From JAGTVG01 sp964389805 (GTDB taxonomy: Bacteria; Bacteroidota; Bacteroidia; Cytophagales; Cyclobacteriaceae): DNA of 64,000 bases. Made by a program: the position numbers and the translations under genes. Below are positions 15,790-24,240 of this stretch, piece by piece. Below the pieces are notes generated by a model. That model saw nothing but the letters and a program-made list of their open reading frames with translations. It did not search any database and was not told where the DNA came from. The stretch spans positions 1 through 64,000 of the forward strand of contig CAYMFU010000035.1 in assembly GCA_964389805.1 (NCBI GenBank), in the 5' to 3' direction. Position 1 is the first letter of the stretch; every line of letters starts with the position of its first letter.

Positions 15790-16776
15790 TTATTCGCCCG
15801 GATACTTCAATCCCCATTGGTCGCGAATGGTATCCATAATTTGCATAATTTTAAGAGATTCTGATAATGGCATGATACTGGACTCAGTTTTTCCTGAATT
15901 TATGCAATTCATTACTTCAATGGCTTCATAACCATATCCTGTTGATTCAAAAGGAACGGAGATAGTATGAGCTTTCCCATCCTTTCTTTGTACATGAATT
16001 TTTGTGGCATGGAAAAAATCAGGCATATGAATGTATCCTTCACTTCCGTAAATCCAGGCGTTATGTTGCGTTTCCACATTTACTGCAACATTCATCACGG
16101 CAAGCGATCCTGAAGGATATTTAAATATATAGGCTGATTGCTCATCCACACCCGTGCTTGAAGGAATAATAGAAGAACTTATCTCCTGTGGATCCTGCTG
16201 GAAAATCATCTGTGCAAAATTGATGGGGTATATCCCTACATCTAATAAAGCACCTCCGGCCAGGTAAGGATTGTATGACCGGTGACTTGCGTCAAATGGC
16301 ATATTATATCCAAAATCAGCCTGAATCAACTTGCAATCTCCTATGATTCCCTCTTTTAGGAGTTCATTAAGCTTTATGGTGGATGGCAGGAAACGTGTCC
16401 AAAAAGCCTCCATAAGAAAGGTTTCTTGCTTCTGCGCTTCTTCAATCATTCGTTTTGCTTCAATGGCGTTTACCGCTAGTGGTTTTTCGCATAATATTGC
16501 TTTTTTATGATTCAGGCACATCAATGCATTCTCTAAATGCAGGTTATGTGGCGTGGCAATGTAGATTGCATCAACTTTCGGATCTTGTACAAGCGTCTCG
16601 TAACTGTCATAGGCTTTGAGAGCCTTGTATTTCTTGCCAAATCTTAATGCTTTCTCCTTGGAACGCGATGCAACTGCATATAATATAGCACCTGAAACAG
16701 TCTGAAGTGAAGTGGCAAACTGACCTGCAATATTGCCACAACCCATTATTCCCCAATTGACGGTTTTTGCACCCAT
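15790..16776 (-). CDS. Gfo/Idh/MocA family NAD(P)-dependent oxidoreductase
   Basis: The 328-residue protein begins with the Rossmann motif WGIMGCGNIAGQFA. The family signature CEKPLAVNAIEAKRMIEEA contains the catalytic Lys of the EKP motif. The C-terminal alpha/beta domain includes GGALLDVGIYPINFAQMIF. Such enzymes oxidise or reduce sugars, inositols or related polyols; the substrate is not evident here. No export signal is present. It is a single gene on the minus strand, and the next genes downstream of its promoter region are secreted carbohydrate-related enzymes on the opposite strand. Confidence 0.92.
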   Translation of the reverse strand: MGAKTVNWGIMGCGNIAGQFATSLQTVSGAILYAVASRSKEKALRFGKKYKALKAYDSYETLVQDPKVDAIYIATPHNLHLENALMCLNHKKAILCEKPLAVNAIEAKRMIEEAQKQETFLMEAFWTRFLPSTIKLNELLKEGIIGDCKLIQADFGYNMPFDASHRSYNPYLAGGALLDVGIYPINFAQMIFQQDPQEISSSIIPSSTGVDEQSAYIFKYPSGSLAVMNVAVNVETQHNAWIYGSEGYIHMPDFFHATKIHVQRKDGKAHTISVPFESTGYGYEAIEVMNCINSGKTESSIMPLSESLKIMQIMDTIRDQWGLKYPGE

Positions 16777-17361
16777 TAGTGATTTTTTTTAATTTTTCCT
16801 AGATTTATTAAATTATTTTCCTATATTTAAGCACAACTTCTATTAAAGCTATGTAATTCACTGTTAAACAGATGTTTATAAAATTGTTTACTGCTATGAC
16901 ACCTTTAATAATTACCTCGACAATCATAATATCATCAATAATGTTGATATGTTCAAAAAGGTTTGTAAAAAAGTTAAAGACCTCACATCAGAAAAAAAGG
17001 ATCTGAAGATAAGGATTTAGGATCTTTGTGTAAATCATTTACCCGAATTTTTAAAATCACCTGAACTCTTTGCATGAATTGAAATTGTACAATAAAAAAT
17101 ATAATTTCCTTTCATTAATATTTGTTTTAAATTAGTTCAAATCTTTGTTTGAATGATTTTTAATAATGAAGAAGGGCTGAAGGTCATTTTTAAGGAAGGC
17201 TGGCATGATGTATATTGTGATCTTGTGCAAACACCATGATGCAAACCTGGTTCTGAATTGCTCCATCTCCCTGGAAGGGAAGCTCCGGAAGTTGATAGAC
17301 TATTATTGGAATCTTCATGGCATTGAATGTCACTGGATCTTATAAATTAAACATATGAATC
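16777..17361. other. AT-rich intergenic region with short open frames
   Basis: This stretch of 585 bases separates the divergent oxidoreductase and lactonase genes. The first 370 bases are very AT-rich with no convincing coding potential; a 24-codon Lys-rich frame starts at 16949. The last 200 bases are less AT-rich and carry two overlapping open frames, at 17153-17239 and 17205-17345. That change of composition suggests either a small gene or the remnant of one. I see no tRNA, terminator or transposon end. Confidence 0.5.
17205..17345 (+). CDS. Possible 46-codon small gene or remnant
   Basis: The frame starts ATG-ATG and encodes MMYIVILCKHHDANLVL followed by a basic helix-like segment and a Trp/His/Cys-rich end. 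It ends 16 bases before the ATG of the lactonase gene. The composition (Cys, His, Trp, Tyr) is protein-like rather than random AT-rich sequence, but I recognise no family. An upstream frame (17153-17239) overlaps it in another phase, which could mean a frameshifted longer gene. A real short protein, a leader peptide and a degraded gene are all possible. Confidence 0.2.
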   Translation: MMYIVILCKHHDANLVLNCSISLEGKLRKLIDYYWNLHGIECHWIL

Positions 17362-18375
17362 ATGAAAAGAATTAGATTATTCCCATCGCTGTTGTTCATC
17401 TTCTTTTTACTGTCCTGCAATAACCAGGAAAATAACGAAACCAGACGAACAATTGGCTCTATCGATCGTTTCGATGATGAGATCAATCAGCTTATTCCCG
17501 AAAACGAAGTAATTGAAGTGATTGCTGAAGGATTTGATTGGTCAGAAGGGCCCCTCTGGATATCTGAGGGAGATTTTCTAATATTTTCAGATATTCCACC
17601 CAACAGGATATATAAATGGAGCCAGCAGGATAGTATTTCTATATACCTGGAACCGTCAGGTTATACCGGAAAGGAAAGCAGGAACGGGGAACCCGGATCT
17701 AACGGTCTTCTATTAAGCCCCGATGGTGCATTGGTATTATGCCAGCATGGGGACAGGCGGGTAGCAGAGATGACTGCCTCACTTATTGATCCAAAACCAG
17801 AATATGCTACACTGGCTGACCGGTTTGAGGGGAAAAGATTGAATAGTCCGAATGATGCATGTTATCATAGCAATGGCGACTTGTATTTCACAGATCCTCC
17901 ATATGGCCTTGAAGGAAATGTAAATGACCCGGCAAAGGAAATTGAATTTCAGGGGGTTTACAGGCTGTCTGCCGAGGGGCAGGTAGAGCTCCTTACTGAC
18001 CAACTTTCCCGGCCGAATGGGATTGCGTTTTCACCGGATGAAAAGAAATTGTATGTCGCGAATTCTGATCCAGAGAAGGCCCTGTGGATGGTTTATGATG
18101 TTTTGCCGGATGGAAATATACGTGAAGGAAGGGTGTTTTTTGACGCGTCAGCTAAGGCCGGCAAGGAAAAGGGGCTTCCGGATGGGCTGAAAGTAAATAA
18201 AATGGGATACATCTTTGCCACCGGTCCAGGAGGTGTATGGGTGTTTAATCCAGAAGGGAAACACCTGGGGACCATAAAAACAACACAGGCTACAGCTAAT
18301 TGTGCTTTTGATGCAGAAGAAAAAACACTTTATATAACTGCTGACATGTTTCTCCTCCGGGTCAATTTAAAATGA
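17362..18375 (+). CDS. SMP-30/gluconolactonase-like lipoprotein
   Basis: The 337-residue protein starts with a lipoprotein signal (lipobox FLLSC, Cys near residue 19). The six-bladed propeller of the SMP-30/gluconolactonase/LRE family is visible from IAEGFDWSEGPLWI, LNSPNDACYHSNGDLYFTDPPYG, LSRPNGIAFSPDEKKLYVANSD and ATGPGGVWVFNPEG. The Glu of SEGP, the Asn of SPND and the Asp in FSPDEKKLYVANSD-type loops bind the metal ion. These enzymes hydrolyse sugar lactones. The protein is probably on the cell surface or in the periplasm. It belongs to a run of exported carbohydrate-related genes up to 23 kb, but each is separately spaced. Confidence 0.9.
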   Translation: MKRIRLFPSLLFIFFLLSCNNQENNETRRTIGSIDRFDDEINQLIPENEVIEVIAEGFDWSEGPLWISEGDFLIFSDIPPNRIYKWSQQDSISIYLEPSGYTGKESRNGEPGSNGLLLSPDGALVLCQHGDRRVAEMTASLIDPKPEYATLADRFEGKRLNSPNDACYHSNGDLYFTDPPYGLEGNVNDPAKEIEFQGVYRLSAEGQVELLTDQLSRPNGIAFSPDEKKLYVANSDPEKALWMVYDVLPDGNIREGRVFFDASAKAGKEKGLPDGLKVNKMGYIFATGPGGVWVFNPEGKHLGTIKTTQATANCAFDAEEKTLYITADMFLLRVNLK

Positions 18376-18595
18376 GATTCATTGTATTCATTAATAGGAT
18401 TGATGGATTTTATAATCCAGTTTGATACCTGACTGACAGGCAAACTTATATTATAAAAAACAGCCCGGTTGGAAATTGTAAATCGGAGGTAAAAATTTTA
18501 CATAATAATAAGGGAGTTTGCTTTTAAGATCCTATTTTTACCTTGAGATCTACATACCATTCATTTTTTTATATTAATTACAAAGAATTTGTCTT

Positions 18596-19735
18596 ATGAA
18601 AAGGATATTTTTTTCAACCTTATTGATGATGACAATAGGTTTTTTAAGCCATGCCCAAATAGTCCGAAAAGATATGATCGTACCGGATATACTTGAATTT
18701 AAAACCCTGAAATGTGATTTTCATATACATACAGTTTTTTCTGATGGGAGTGTTTGGCCGACAATCCGCGTAGAAGAGGCCTGGACAATGGGTTATGATG
18801 CCATTTCAATTACTGATCATATTGAATATCAGCCACATAAAGAATATATCCCGGTGAAACACAATGCCGGGTACGAAATAGCAAGACCCCAAGGAGACCG
18901 GCGTGATATTATTGTTATTCAGGGAACTGAAATCACAAGGCAAATGCCACCTGGTCACTTGAATGGTATTTTCATCAATGATGCCTCCGCAATTGAAACT
19001 GAATTGATCAGATTAAAGCATTCAACTAAAACACCCTCAAATTTCATGGATAGCATTGACCATGAACTTAAGGATTATATGAATGCACTCAAAGAAGCCA
19101 ATGAGCAGGGGGGATTCGTATTCTGGAACCACCCCGGATGGTCATCCCAGGCTTCTGAAGGTATACGGATATATGATGTTCATAATGAACTGATTAAAAA
19201 GGGATGGATAAAGGGAATTGAAGTGGCAAATTCTGGTTCGTATTACCCTGAAGCATTTCAATGGTGCCTGGACAATAACCTGGCGATGATGAGCAACTCC
19301 GATATTCATACAACGGAAGCCTTTTTTGAGAGAGGATCCAGCGTAGATCACAGACCAGTTACCCTTGTTTTTGCTGAAACAAGATCTGCTGAAGGCATAA
19401 GAGGTGCTTTGGATGCGGCGAGATCGGTTGTATGGTTTAATAATATGGTGCTCGGGCCAAAGAGGTTTGTAGAACCACTTTTTTATAATTCAATTGAAGT
19501 TTCAGGAGCATTTTTTATGGATGAAAAGGGGAGGAGCTTCTATAACTTGAAAAACAATTCTGATTTTCTGTTTCAAATGGTAGATATCGATACACATGAT
19601 AGAGTGGATCTGCTGCCACGAAGCAGCCTTATAATACAATTCGATGAAGTCAGGGATGCACGAAGGATGCTCGTTGAAAATTTCTTTACAGAGCCTGATA
19701 AACCGCTGGAAATTATATTAAAGCCATCCGAATAA
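18596..19735 (+). CDS. Exported PHP-domain phosphodiesterase (Sb-PDE-like)
   Basis: The 379-residue protein has a cleavable signal peptide ending near HAQ at residue 21. The PHP metallo-hydrolase motifs are in order: DFHIHTVFSDG (HxH), ISITDHIEY, IQGTEIT, FWNHPGW and SNSDIHT, together supplying ligands for two or three metal ions. Family members from Sphingobium and Bacteroidota hydrolyse phosphodiesters. The C-terminal 100 residues form a separate beta-rich domain. It is probably periplasmic. The natural substrate is not known. Upstream lie 220 bases with no feature I can support. Confidence 0.87.
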   Translation: MKRIFFSTLLMMTIGFLSHAQIVRKDMIVPDILEFKTLKCDFHIHTVFSDGSVWPTIRVEEAWTMGYDAISITDHIEYQPHKEYIPVKHNAGYEIARPQGDRRDIIVIQGTEITRQMPPGHLNGIFINDASAIETELIRLKHSTKTPSNFMDSIDHELKDYMNALKEANEQGGFVFWNHPGWSSQASEGIRIYDVHNELIKKGWIKGIEVANSGSYYPEAFQWCLDNNLAMMSNSDIHTTEAFFERGSSVDHRPVTLVFAETRSAEGIRGALDAARSVVWFNNMVLGPKRFVEPLFYNSIEVSGAFFMDEKGRSFYNLKNNSDFLFQMVDIDTHDRVDLLPRSSLIIQFDEVRDARRMLVENFFTEPDKPLEIILKPSE

Positions 19736-19742
19736 GTATACC

Positions 19743-19853
19743 GCATCTTTGTGGTCGGCGACCTTGTTTAAAACCCTCGACGTACTGGTTACAGGAAAAG
19801 ATCCCGGAATCATTTATGGAAATAATCCAGGCATATTACCATCCAAATCATAA
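19743..19853 (+). pseudogene. Possible remnant of a coding sequence (C-terminal end)
   Basis: Between two convergent genes one plus-strand frame reads LFKTLDVLVTGKDPGIIYG and continues to NNPGILPSKS and a stop at 19851-19853. This is far more protein-like than expected for AT-rich spacer, and it has no start codon or upstream coding part. I do not recognise the family. It may be the tail of a deleted gene; chance is also possible. Confidence 0.25.
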
Positions 19854-20273
19854 TCAGTCAAAGATCTCTGACTTCAGTACTCCTTTTATGGTTTTGCTTC
19901 GCAATCGCCAATATATAAGGAAATGTAATACCAGGAATACCCCCCAAATAATCAACGCGTAATGCACGGAAATGATGGATTCATACTTGGAATTGAATCC
20001 TAAAATAAACCAGAGTTCAGATACCAATCCCCATACAATATAGGTGGTTACATTGAATCCCAATCCTGCATCAAAAACAAATTTCTTGACAGAATGTGCT
20101 TTGCCGAGTATCCATGCTGTTATAAAGATAAGAACACCATAAACAACGCCTGAAACCATTGCCAGAATAAATTTTTCTGCTTCGAGGAGACTGCTAAGGG
20201 TATATCTGAAAATCAGCGAGTAAGCCAGCAATAAAAACGAGTAAGCGATGAGGTTTTTGCTAATAAATTTCAT
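19854..20273 (-). CDS. Hypothetical four-helix membrane protein
   Basis: The 139-residue protein has four strongly hydrophobic segments (about 8-28, 38-56, 70-92 and 103-122) and a basic C-terminus, so it is an inner-membrane protein. I recognise no catalytic or transport motif. It lies seven bases after the PadR-like regulator gene on the same strand and is almost certainly cotranscribed. Small membrane proteins next to PadR regulators are often their main regulatory target, sometimes for membrane stress or drug efflux. That role here is inference. Confidence 0.7.
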   Translation of the reverse strand: MKFISKNLIAYSFLLLAYSLIFRYTLSSLLEAEKFILAMVSGVVYGVLIFITAWILGKAHSVKKFVFDAGLGFNVTTYIVWGLVSELWFILGFNSKYESIISVHYALIIWGVFLVLHFLIYWRLRSKTIKGVLKSEIFD

Positions 20274-20280
20274 GGTACAC

Positions 20281-20652
20281 TTATTTTAGGTTCATTAATT
20301 CAACTAATTTCTTATTAAAAAACAACTTAATATTTCTTGAGATAAATGCTGACAAAATTTCTATCCCGATGTTGGTTAGTTCATAATATTTCCTGTCAGG
20401 TCCTTTATGGCCCTTGCCACTGGAAAATCCCACAATTTTCAGATGCTTGAATTTCCTGAGTGCCCTGTACAGGCTCTGTTCTTCACACGAAATGGTTCCC
20501 TCGGAATACTCCAGAATAAAGTCCCGTATCTCATTGACATATTTAGGGCCGTCTTTTAGCGACAGGAAGATCCATAAGGTTAGCTGACCCTTCTTATACG
20601 TGTCTTCCCAGGTCGTTAACAAATCATTTTTATAATCAACATCATTTTTCAT
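20281..20652 (-). CDS. PadR-like winged-helix transcriptional regulator
   Basis: The chosen ATG gives 123 residues (MKNDVDYKND); an upstream TTG would add two. The N-terminal winged helix shows LTLWIFLSLKDGPKYVNEIRDF, then QSLYRALRKFKHLKIV as recognition helix region and GPDRKYYELTNIGIEIL as wing, matching PadR proteins. The C-terminal helix (SAFISRNIKLFFNKKLVEL) would form the dimer. It heads a two-gene unit with a membrane protein. Its promoter region contains a small dyad (TGTA-TAG-TACA) 20-30 bases upstream, a possible autoregulatory site. The ligand is unknown. Confidence 0.8.
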   Translation of the reverse strand: MKNDVDYKNDLLTTWEDTYKKGQLTLWIFLSLKDGPKYVNEIRDFILEYSEGTISCEEQSLYRALRKFKHLKIVGFSSGKGHKGPDRKYYELTNIGIEILSAFISRNIKLFFNKKLVELMNLK

Positions 20653-20960
20653 AATCAAGTAGTATTAAACAAGATGTATAGTACAAATGTAATAATATAA
20701 ATTGAATTGTCAATATTTTTTTGTTTTTTTTCAATATTCAATAAAAAAGTTCATCGATTGGTGATTTGTAAGAGTGGATTTCTTTTGGATTCTTGTATAT
20801 CTCAGTTTTGATCAATCCTTTTCCTTGAAATTCATTGTACATCATTGTTTTTGTAACTAATTATGTATTAAATATGCTAATCTATGTTGAATCATATATG
20901 TCTATTAGTATTCTATATTTTTGGCAGGTGTTATGTAATTTTTCAATATAAAATAAAATC
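20653..20960. other. Divergent intergenic region, AT-rich
   Basis: This stretch of 308 bases separates the PadR-like gene (minus) and the DUF1080 gene (plus). It contains a small TGTA-N3-TACA dyad near the regulator start. On the plus strand at 20916-20923 there is TATTTTTG, a fit to the Bacteroidota -7 element TAnnTTTG, about 37 bases before the DUF1080 start. A clear -33 TTTG at the right distance is not present. I see no gene or RNA. Confidence 0.4.
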
Positions 20961-21752
20961 ATGAAAAAGTTTTTAAGTACATTTTCTAGCTTACTAATCA
21001 CCCTATTCATCTTTTCCTGTTCAGAAAAGGAAAATGATCAGGAATGGGTTTCTTTATTTAATGGTAAAAACCTGGATGGCTGGGAAACTTACCTTAGCTA
21101 TCAGCCTGGTTCCGGGAATGAAGAGATAATTGGGGTAAATAAGGATCCGGATGGGATCTTCTCTGTGGTGGATGCTACCATCAGAATCGATGGCAGGGTT
21201 TGGGGTGCACTTACTACGGTCGATGAATTTGAAGATTATCATTTGCGTTTCAGGTTTAAATGGGGTGAAAAGAGATATCCTCCTCGCGAAAATGAGAGGC
21301 GTGACAGTGGACTTCTATACCATTGTGTAGGCCCGCATGGCGCTCAGAGCGGACATTGGATGAGAAGTCATGAAAGCCAGATCATGGAAGGTGATTGTGG
21401 TGATTATCATAGCCTGGATGGTGTACGGATTGACGTTGAAGTGGATTCAATTGATATTGATGGCCGTAAAAATCTGATATATGCAGAAGGAGGACAATTG
21501 CTTAAGGGTGTCCATCAAAGGGTGATCAAATCCGGCACTTTTGAAAAACCTTTGGGAGAATGGAATGAAATGGAATTGATAGTAAATAAAGGTAATATTA
21601 CGCATATTATGAATGGGAAAATTGTTCTGAAAGCCTCCAACTCAAGTCAGGTTGTAAACGAGGAAGTGATCCCTTTAACAAAAGGGAAGATACAGTTCCA
21701 GTCCGAGGCAGCTGAAATTTATTATAAGGATATTGAAATCAAGACTTTATAA
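20961..21752 (+). CDS. DUF1080 (3-keto-disaccharide hydrolase-like) lipoprotein
   Basis: The 263-residue protein has a lipoprotein signal with lipobox FIFSC (Cys near residue 20). It opens with the DUF1080 hallmark WVSLFNGKNLDGWETY and continues with YHLRFRFKWGEKRY, RDSGLLYHC and a C-terminal KGKIQFQSEAAEIYYKDIEIK. This is a concanavalin-like fold that binds or hydrolyses glycans; some members remove 3-keto-sugars. The protein is anchored outside the cytoplasm. The next gene is a secreted fucosidase, 79 bases away, so both may serve breakdown of the same glycan; that is inference. Confidence 0.88.
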   Translation: MKKFLSTFSSLLITLFIFSCSEKENDQEWVSLFNGKNLDGWETYLSYQPGSGNEEIIGVNKDPDGIFSVVDATIRIDGRVWGALTTVDEFEDYHLRFRFKWGEKRYPPRENERRDSGLLYHCVGPHGAQSGHWMRSHESQIMEGDCGDYHSLDGVRIDVEVDSIDIDGRKNLIYAEGGQLLKGVHQRVIKSGTFEKPLGEWNEMELIVNKGNITHIMNGKIVLKASNSSQVVNEEVIPLTKGKIQFQSEAAEIYYKDIEIKTL

Positions 21753-21831
21753 TTTTATTGATCAATCCTTATTGAATTTTGAAATATAAAACACACACAT
21801 CTAATTTTAAGACACATTAAAATTTTTAAAA

Positions 21832-23154
21832 ATGAAAAAATTACTTTTAGTATTGTTAACCACTACAGTTTTCACACTTCCCGGTAAGGCTCAGACCGGG
21901 TACCAACCTACCGAAGACAATCTGAAAAATCGGGAGTGGTTTCAGGATGCGAAATATGGAATGTTTTTACATTGGGGCGTTTACTCAGTCATGGGTGGAG
22001 GCGGCGATATGGGTATTGCTGAGTGGATTATGGACAGAAAGCAAATTCCAATCCAGGCTTACGAAAACTTACCAAATTATTTTAATCCTTCTGAGTTTGA
22101 TCCCGCCGAATGGGTATCAGTAGTTAAGGATGCTGGGATGAAGTACATCACTATAACGAGTAAGCACCATGATGGATTTGCAATGTTCGATTCAGAGATC
22201 AGTGACTGGGATATTGTGGAACGCACAAACTATGGGAAGGATGTGCTGAAATTATTGAAGGAGGAATGTGACAAACAAGGTATCAAATTGTTTTTCTACT
22301 ATTCTCAACTGGACTGGCATCATCCGGACTATTATCCCCGGGGTAGAACAGGACAAAATTATACCGGGCGCCCTGAATCAGGTGACTGGGATACTTATAT
22401 CAATTACATGAATACACAGTTAACCGAATTACTGACCAATTATGGCGATATTGGAGGGATTTGGTTTGATGGGATGTGGGACCAATGGACAGCCGACTGG
22501 CAATTGGATGAAACCTATTCCCTGATTCATAAATTGCAACCAGGAGCTCTGATTGGCAGTAATCACCACAAAGCTCCTTTCCCGGGTGAAGATTTTCAAA
22601 TGTTTGAACGCGACCTTCCCGGTGAAAATACCATGGGTTTCAACCAGACCTCCGCTATATCACCATTACCTCTCGAGATGTGTGAAACTATGAATGGATC
22701 ATGGGGATATAATATAAAGGATAGAAGGTTCAAGTCCACAAAGCAATTGATTCAGACTATGCTAAAAGCTGCTGGCTATGGTGCAAATTTCCTTCTGAAT
22801 AACGGCCCCTTACCTAACGGTAAATTGCAGGCCGAAAATATGGATAGTCTAAGGGTAATTGGAAAATGGCTGACGAAATATGGTGATTCCTACTATGGGA
22901 CAAGAAGGGGACCCGTACCGCCAAGGGAATGGGGGGCAACAACTCAAAAAGGCAATACAGTCTATGTTCATGTTATGGATTTAAAGGATGATGCAGTTTT
23001 TCTACCTAAATTCACAGATAAAATTGAATCAGTTTCCTTGTTTGATGATGGCTCGAAATTAAAGTTCAACCAGGATAAATTCGGGACAATCATTAATGTG
23101 CCATTTGAAGTTCGTAAGGAAATTGATACCATTGTAGTTGTTAAATTAAAATAA
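21832..23154 (+). CDS. Secreted alpha-L-fucosidase, GH29
   Basis: The 440-residue protein has a signal peptide (cleavage near KAQ, residue 21). GH29 motifs are FLHWGVYS (about 46-53), ITSKHHDGFAMFDS (109-122) with substrate-binding His pairs, and GGIWFDGMWD with the nucleophile Asp213. It hydrolyses terminal alpha-fucosyl bonds of glycans such as algal fucoidan or host glycans. A short beta domain follows residues about 350-440. The size is close to the common catalytic-plus-one-domain form. Strangely, proB starts only four bases after its stop, so the two could share a transcript. Confidence 0.95.
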   Translation: MKKLLLVLLTTTVFTLPGKAQTGYQPTEDNLKNREWFQDAKYGMFLHWGVYSVMGGGGDMGIAEWIMDRKQIPIQAYENLPNYFNPSEFDPAEWVSVVKDAGMKYITITSKHHDGFAMFDSEISDWDIVERTNYGKDVLKLLKEECDKQGIKLFFYYSQLDWHHPDYYPRGRTGQNYTGRPESGDWDTYINYMNTQLTELLTNYGDIGGIWFDGMWDQWTADWQLDETYSLIHKLQPGALIGSNHHKAPFPGEDFQMFERDLPGENTMGFNQTSAISPLPLEMCETMNGSWGYNIKDRRFKSTKQLIQTMLKAAGYGANFLLNNGPLPNGKLQAENMDSLRVIGKWLTKYGDSYYGTRRGPVPPREWGATTQKGNTVYVHVMDLKDDAVFLPKFTDKIESVSLFDDGSKLKFNQDKFGTIINVPFEVRKEIDTIVVVKLK

Positions 23155-23158
23155 TCAT

Positions 23159-24238
23159 ATGAACCCAGGGAAACAGAAGCGAATGATCGGCATAAAAATC
23201 GGATCAAATGTACTGACTGACTCCCAGGGTTTACTCGATCAATCCCGGATAGAAGATCTCGTAAAACAGATCGCTGAAGTTAAAAAAAATGGTCAAGATG
23301 TTGTTCTGATATCATCTGGTGCAGTAGCTGCCGGGCGTTCTGTCTACGAGCCAATAAATAAAACGGATGCCGTTGGACTCCGGCAAATGTGGTCGTCCCT
23401 GGGGCAAGTCAGGTTAATCGAAGTCTATTCGCAACTGTTTAAAAATCAGGGCCTTATTTGTTCCCAGGTGCTTGTAACCAGGGATGATTTCAGAAGCAGG
23501 GATCATTTTCAGAACATGAAGAACTGTTTTTTAGTTTTACTGAATAATGATATAATTCCAATTGTTAATGAAAATGATGTTATCTCTGTAACAGAACTGA
23601 TGTTCACAGATAATGATGAACTGGCAGGCCTGGTATCTGGAATGCTGAATCTTGATCCCTTGATCATTTTAACTTCGGTCGATGGAATAATGAACACGGT
23701 CGATCAAAAAGATTCAGTTCTCATCCGGGAGATCCATGTTGGAGACAAGGAATTCGAGAAACATATTAATACTGAGAAATCAGCTTTTGGGAAAGGCGGC
23801 ATGCTTACGAAGGCGCATTTAGCAGCTAAAGTAGCATCTCATGGGATAGAGGTAGTTATCGCCAATGGCCTTAAAAAGGGGATAATAAACAATATACTTG
23901 AAGGATCTTCCCCATGTACCAGGTTTAAACCTTCATCCGGCAAATCTACCATTAAAAAGTGGTTGTCACACGCAAAAGGATTTGAGACAGGAGCTGTTGT
24001 AATCAATCAGGGGGCATCAGAGGCCTTAAAATCAGACAGGGCAATTAGTTTACTTCCGATAGGAATAATTGATATCGAGGGACATTTTAAGAAGGGGGAT
24101 ATCATTATGATCTATGATAATCAAAGGACCCAGATCGGTCTGGGAATAGCCAAATACAGCGATGAGAAGGCCAGGGCTGGGATTGGGAAGAAAAACCAGA
24201 GGCCGGTTATTCATTATGATCACTTATTTATGTTTTAA
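23159..24238 (+). CDS. proB: Glutamate 5-kinase (ProB)
   Basis: The 359-residue cytoplasmic enzyme phosphorylates glutamate as the first step of proline synthesis. The amino acid kinase domain shows IGIKIGSNVLTD (phosphate binding), VLISSGAVAAGR, PIVNENDVISVTEL and FGKGGMLTKAHLAAKVAS. A C-terminal PUA domain (about residues 270-350) is present, as in the longer bacterial ProB. proA starts two bases after the stop. The upstream neighbour is the fucosidase gene four bases away, with no visible terminator between them. Confidence 0.96.
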   Translation: MNPGKQKRMIGIKIGSNVLTDSQGLLDQSRIEDLVKQIAEVKKNGQDVVLISSGAVAAGRSVYEPINKTDAVGLRQMWSSLGQVRLIEVYSQLFKNQGLICSQVLVTRDDFRSRDHFQNMKNCFLVLLNNDIIPIVNENDVISVTELMFTDNDELAGLVSGMLNLDPLIILTSVDGIMNTVDQKDSVLIREIHVGDKEFEKHINTEKSAFGKGGMLTKAHLAAKVASHGIEVVIANGLKKGIINNILEGSSPCTRFKPSSGKSTIKKWLSHAKGFETGAVVINQGASEALKSDRAISLLPIGIIDIEGHFKKGDIIMIYDNQRTQIGLGIAKYSDEKARAGIGKKNQRPVIHYDHLFMF

Positions 24239-24240
24239 CT

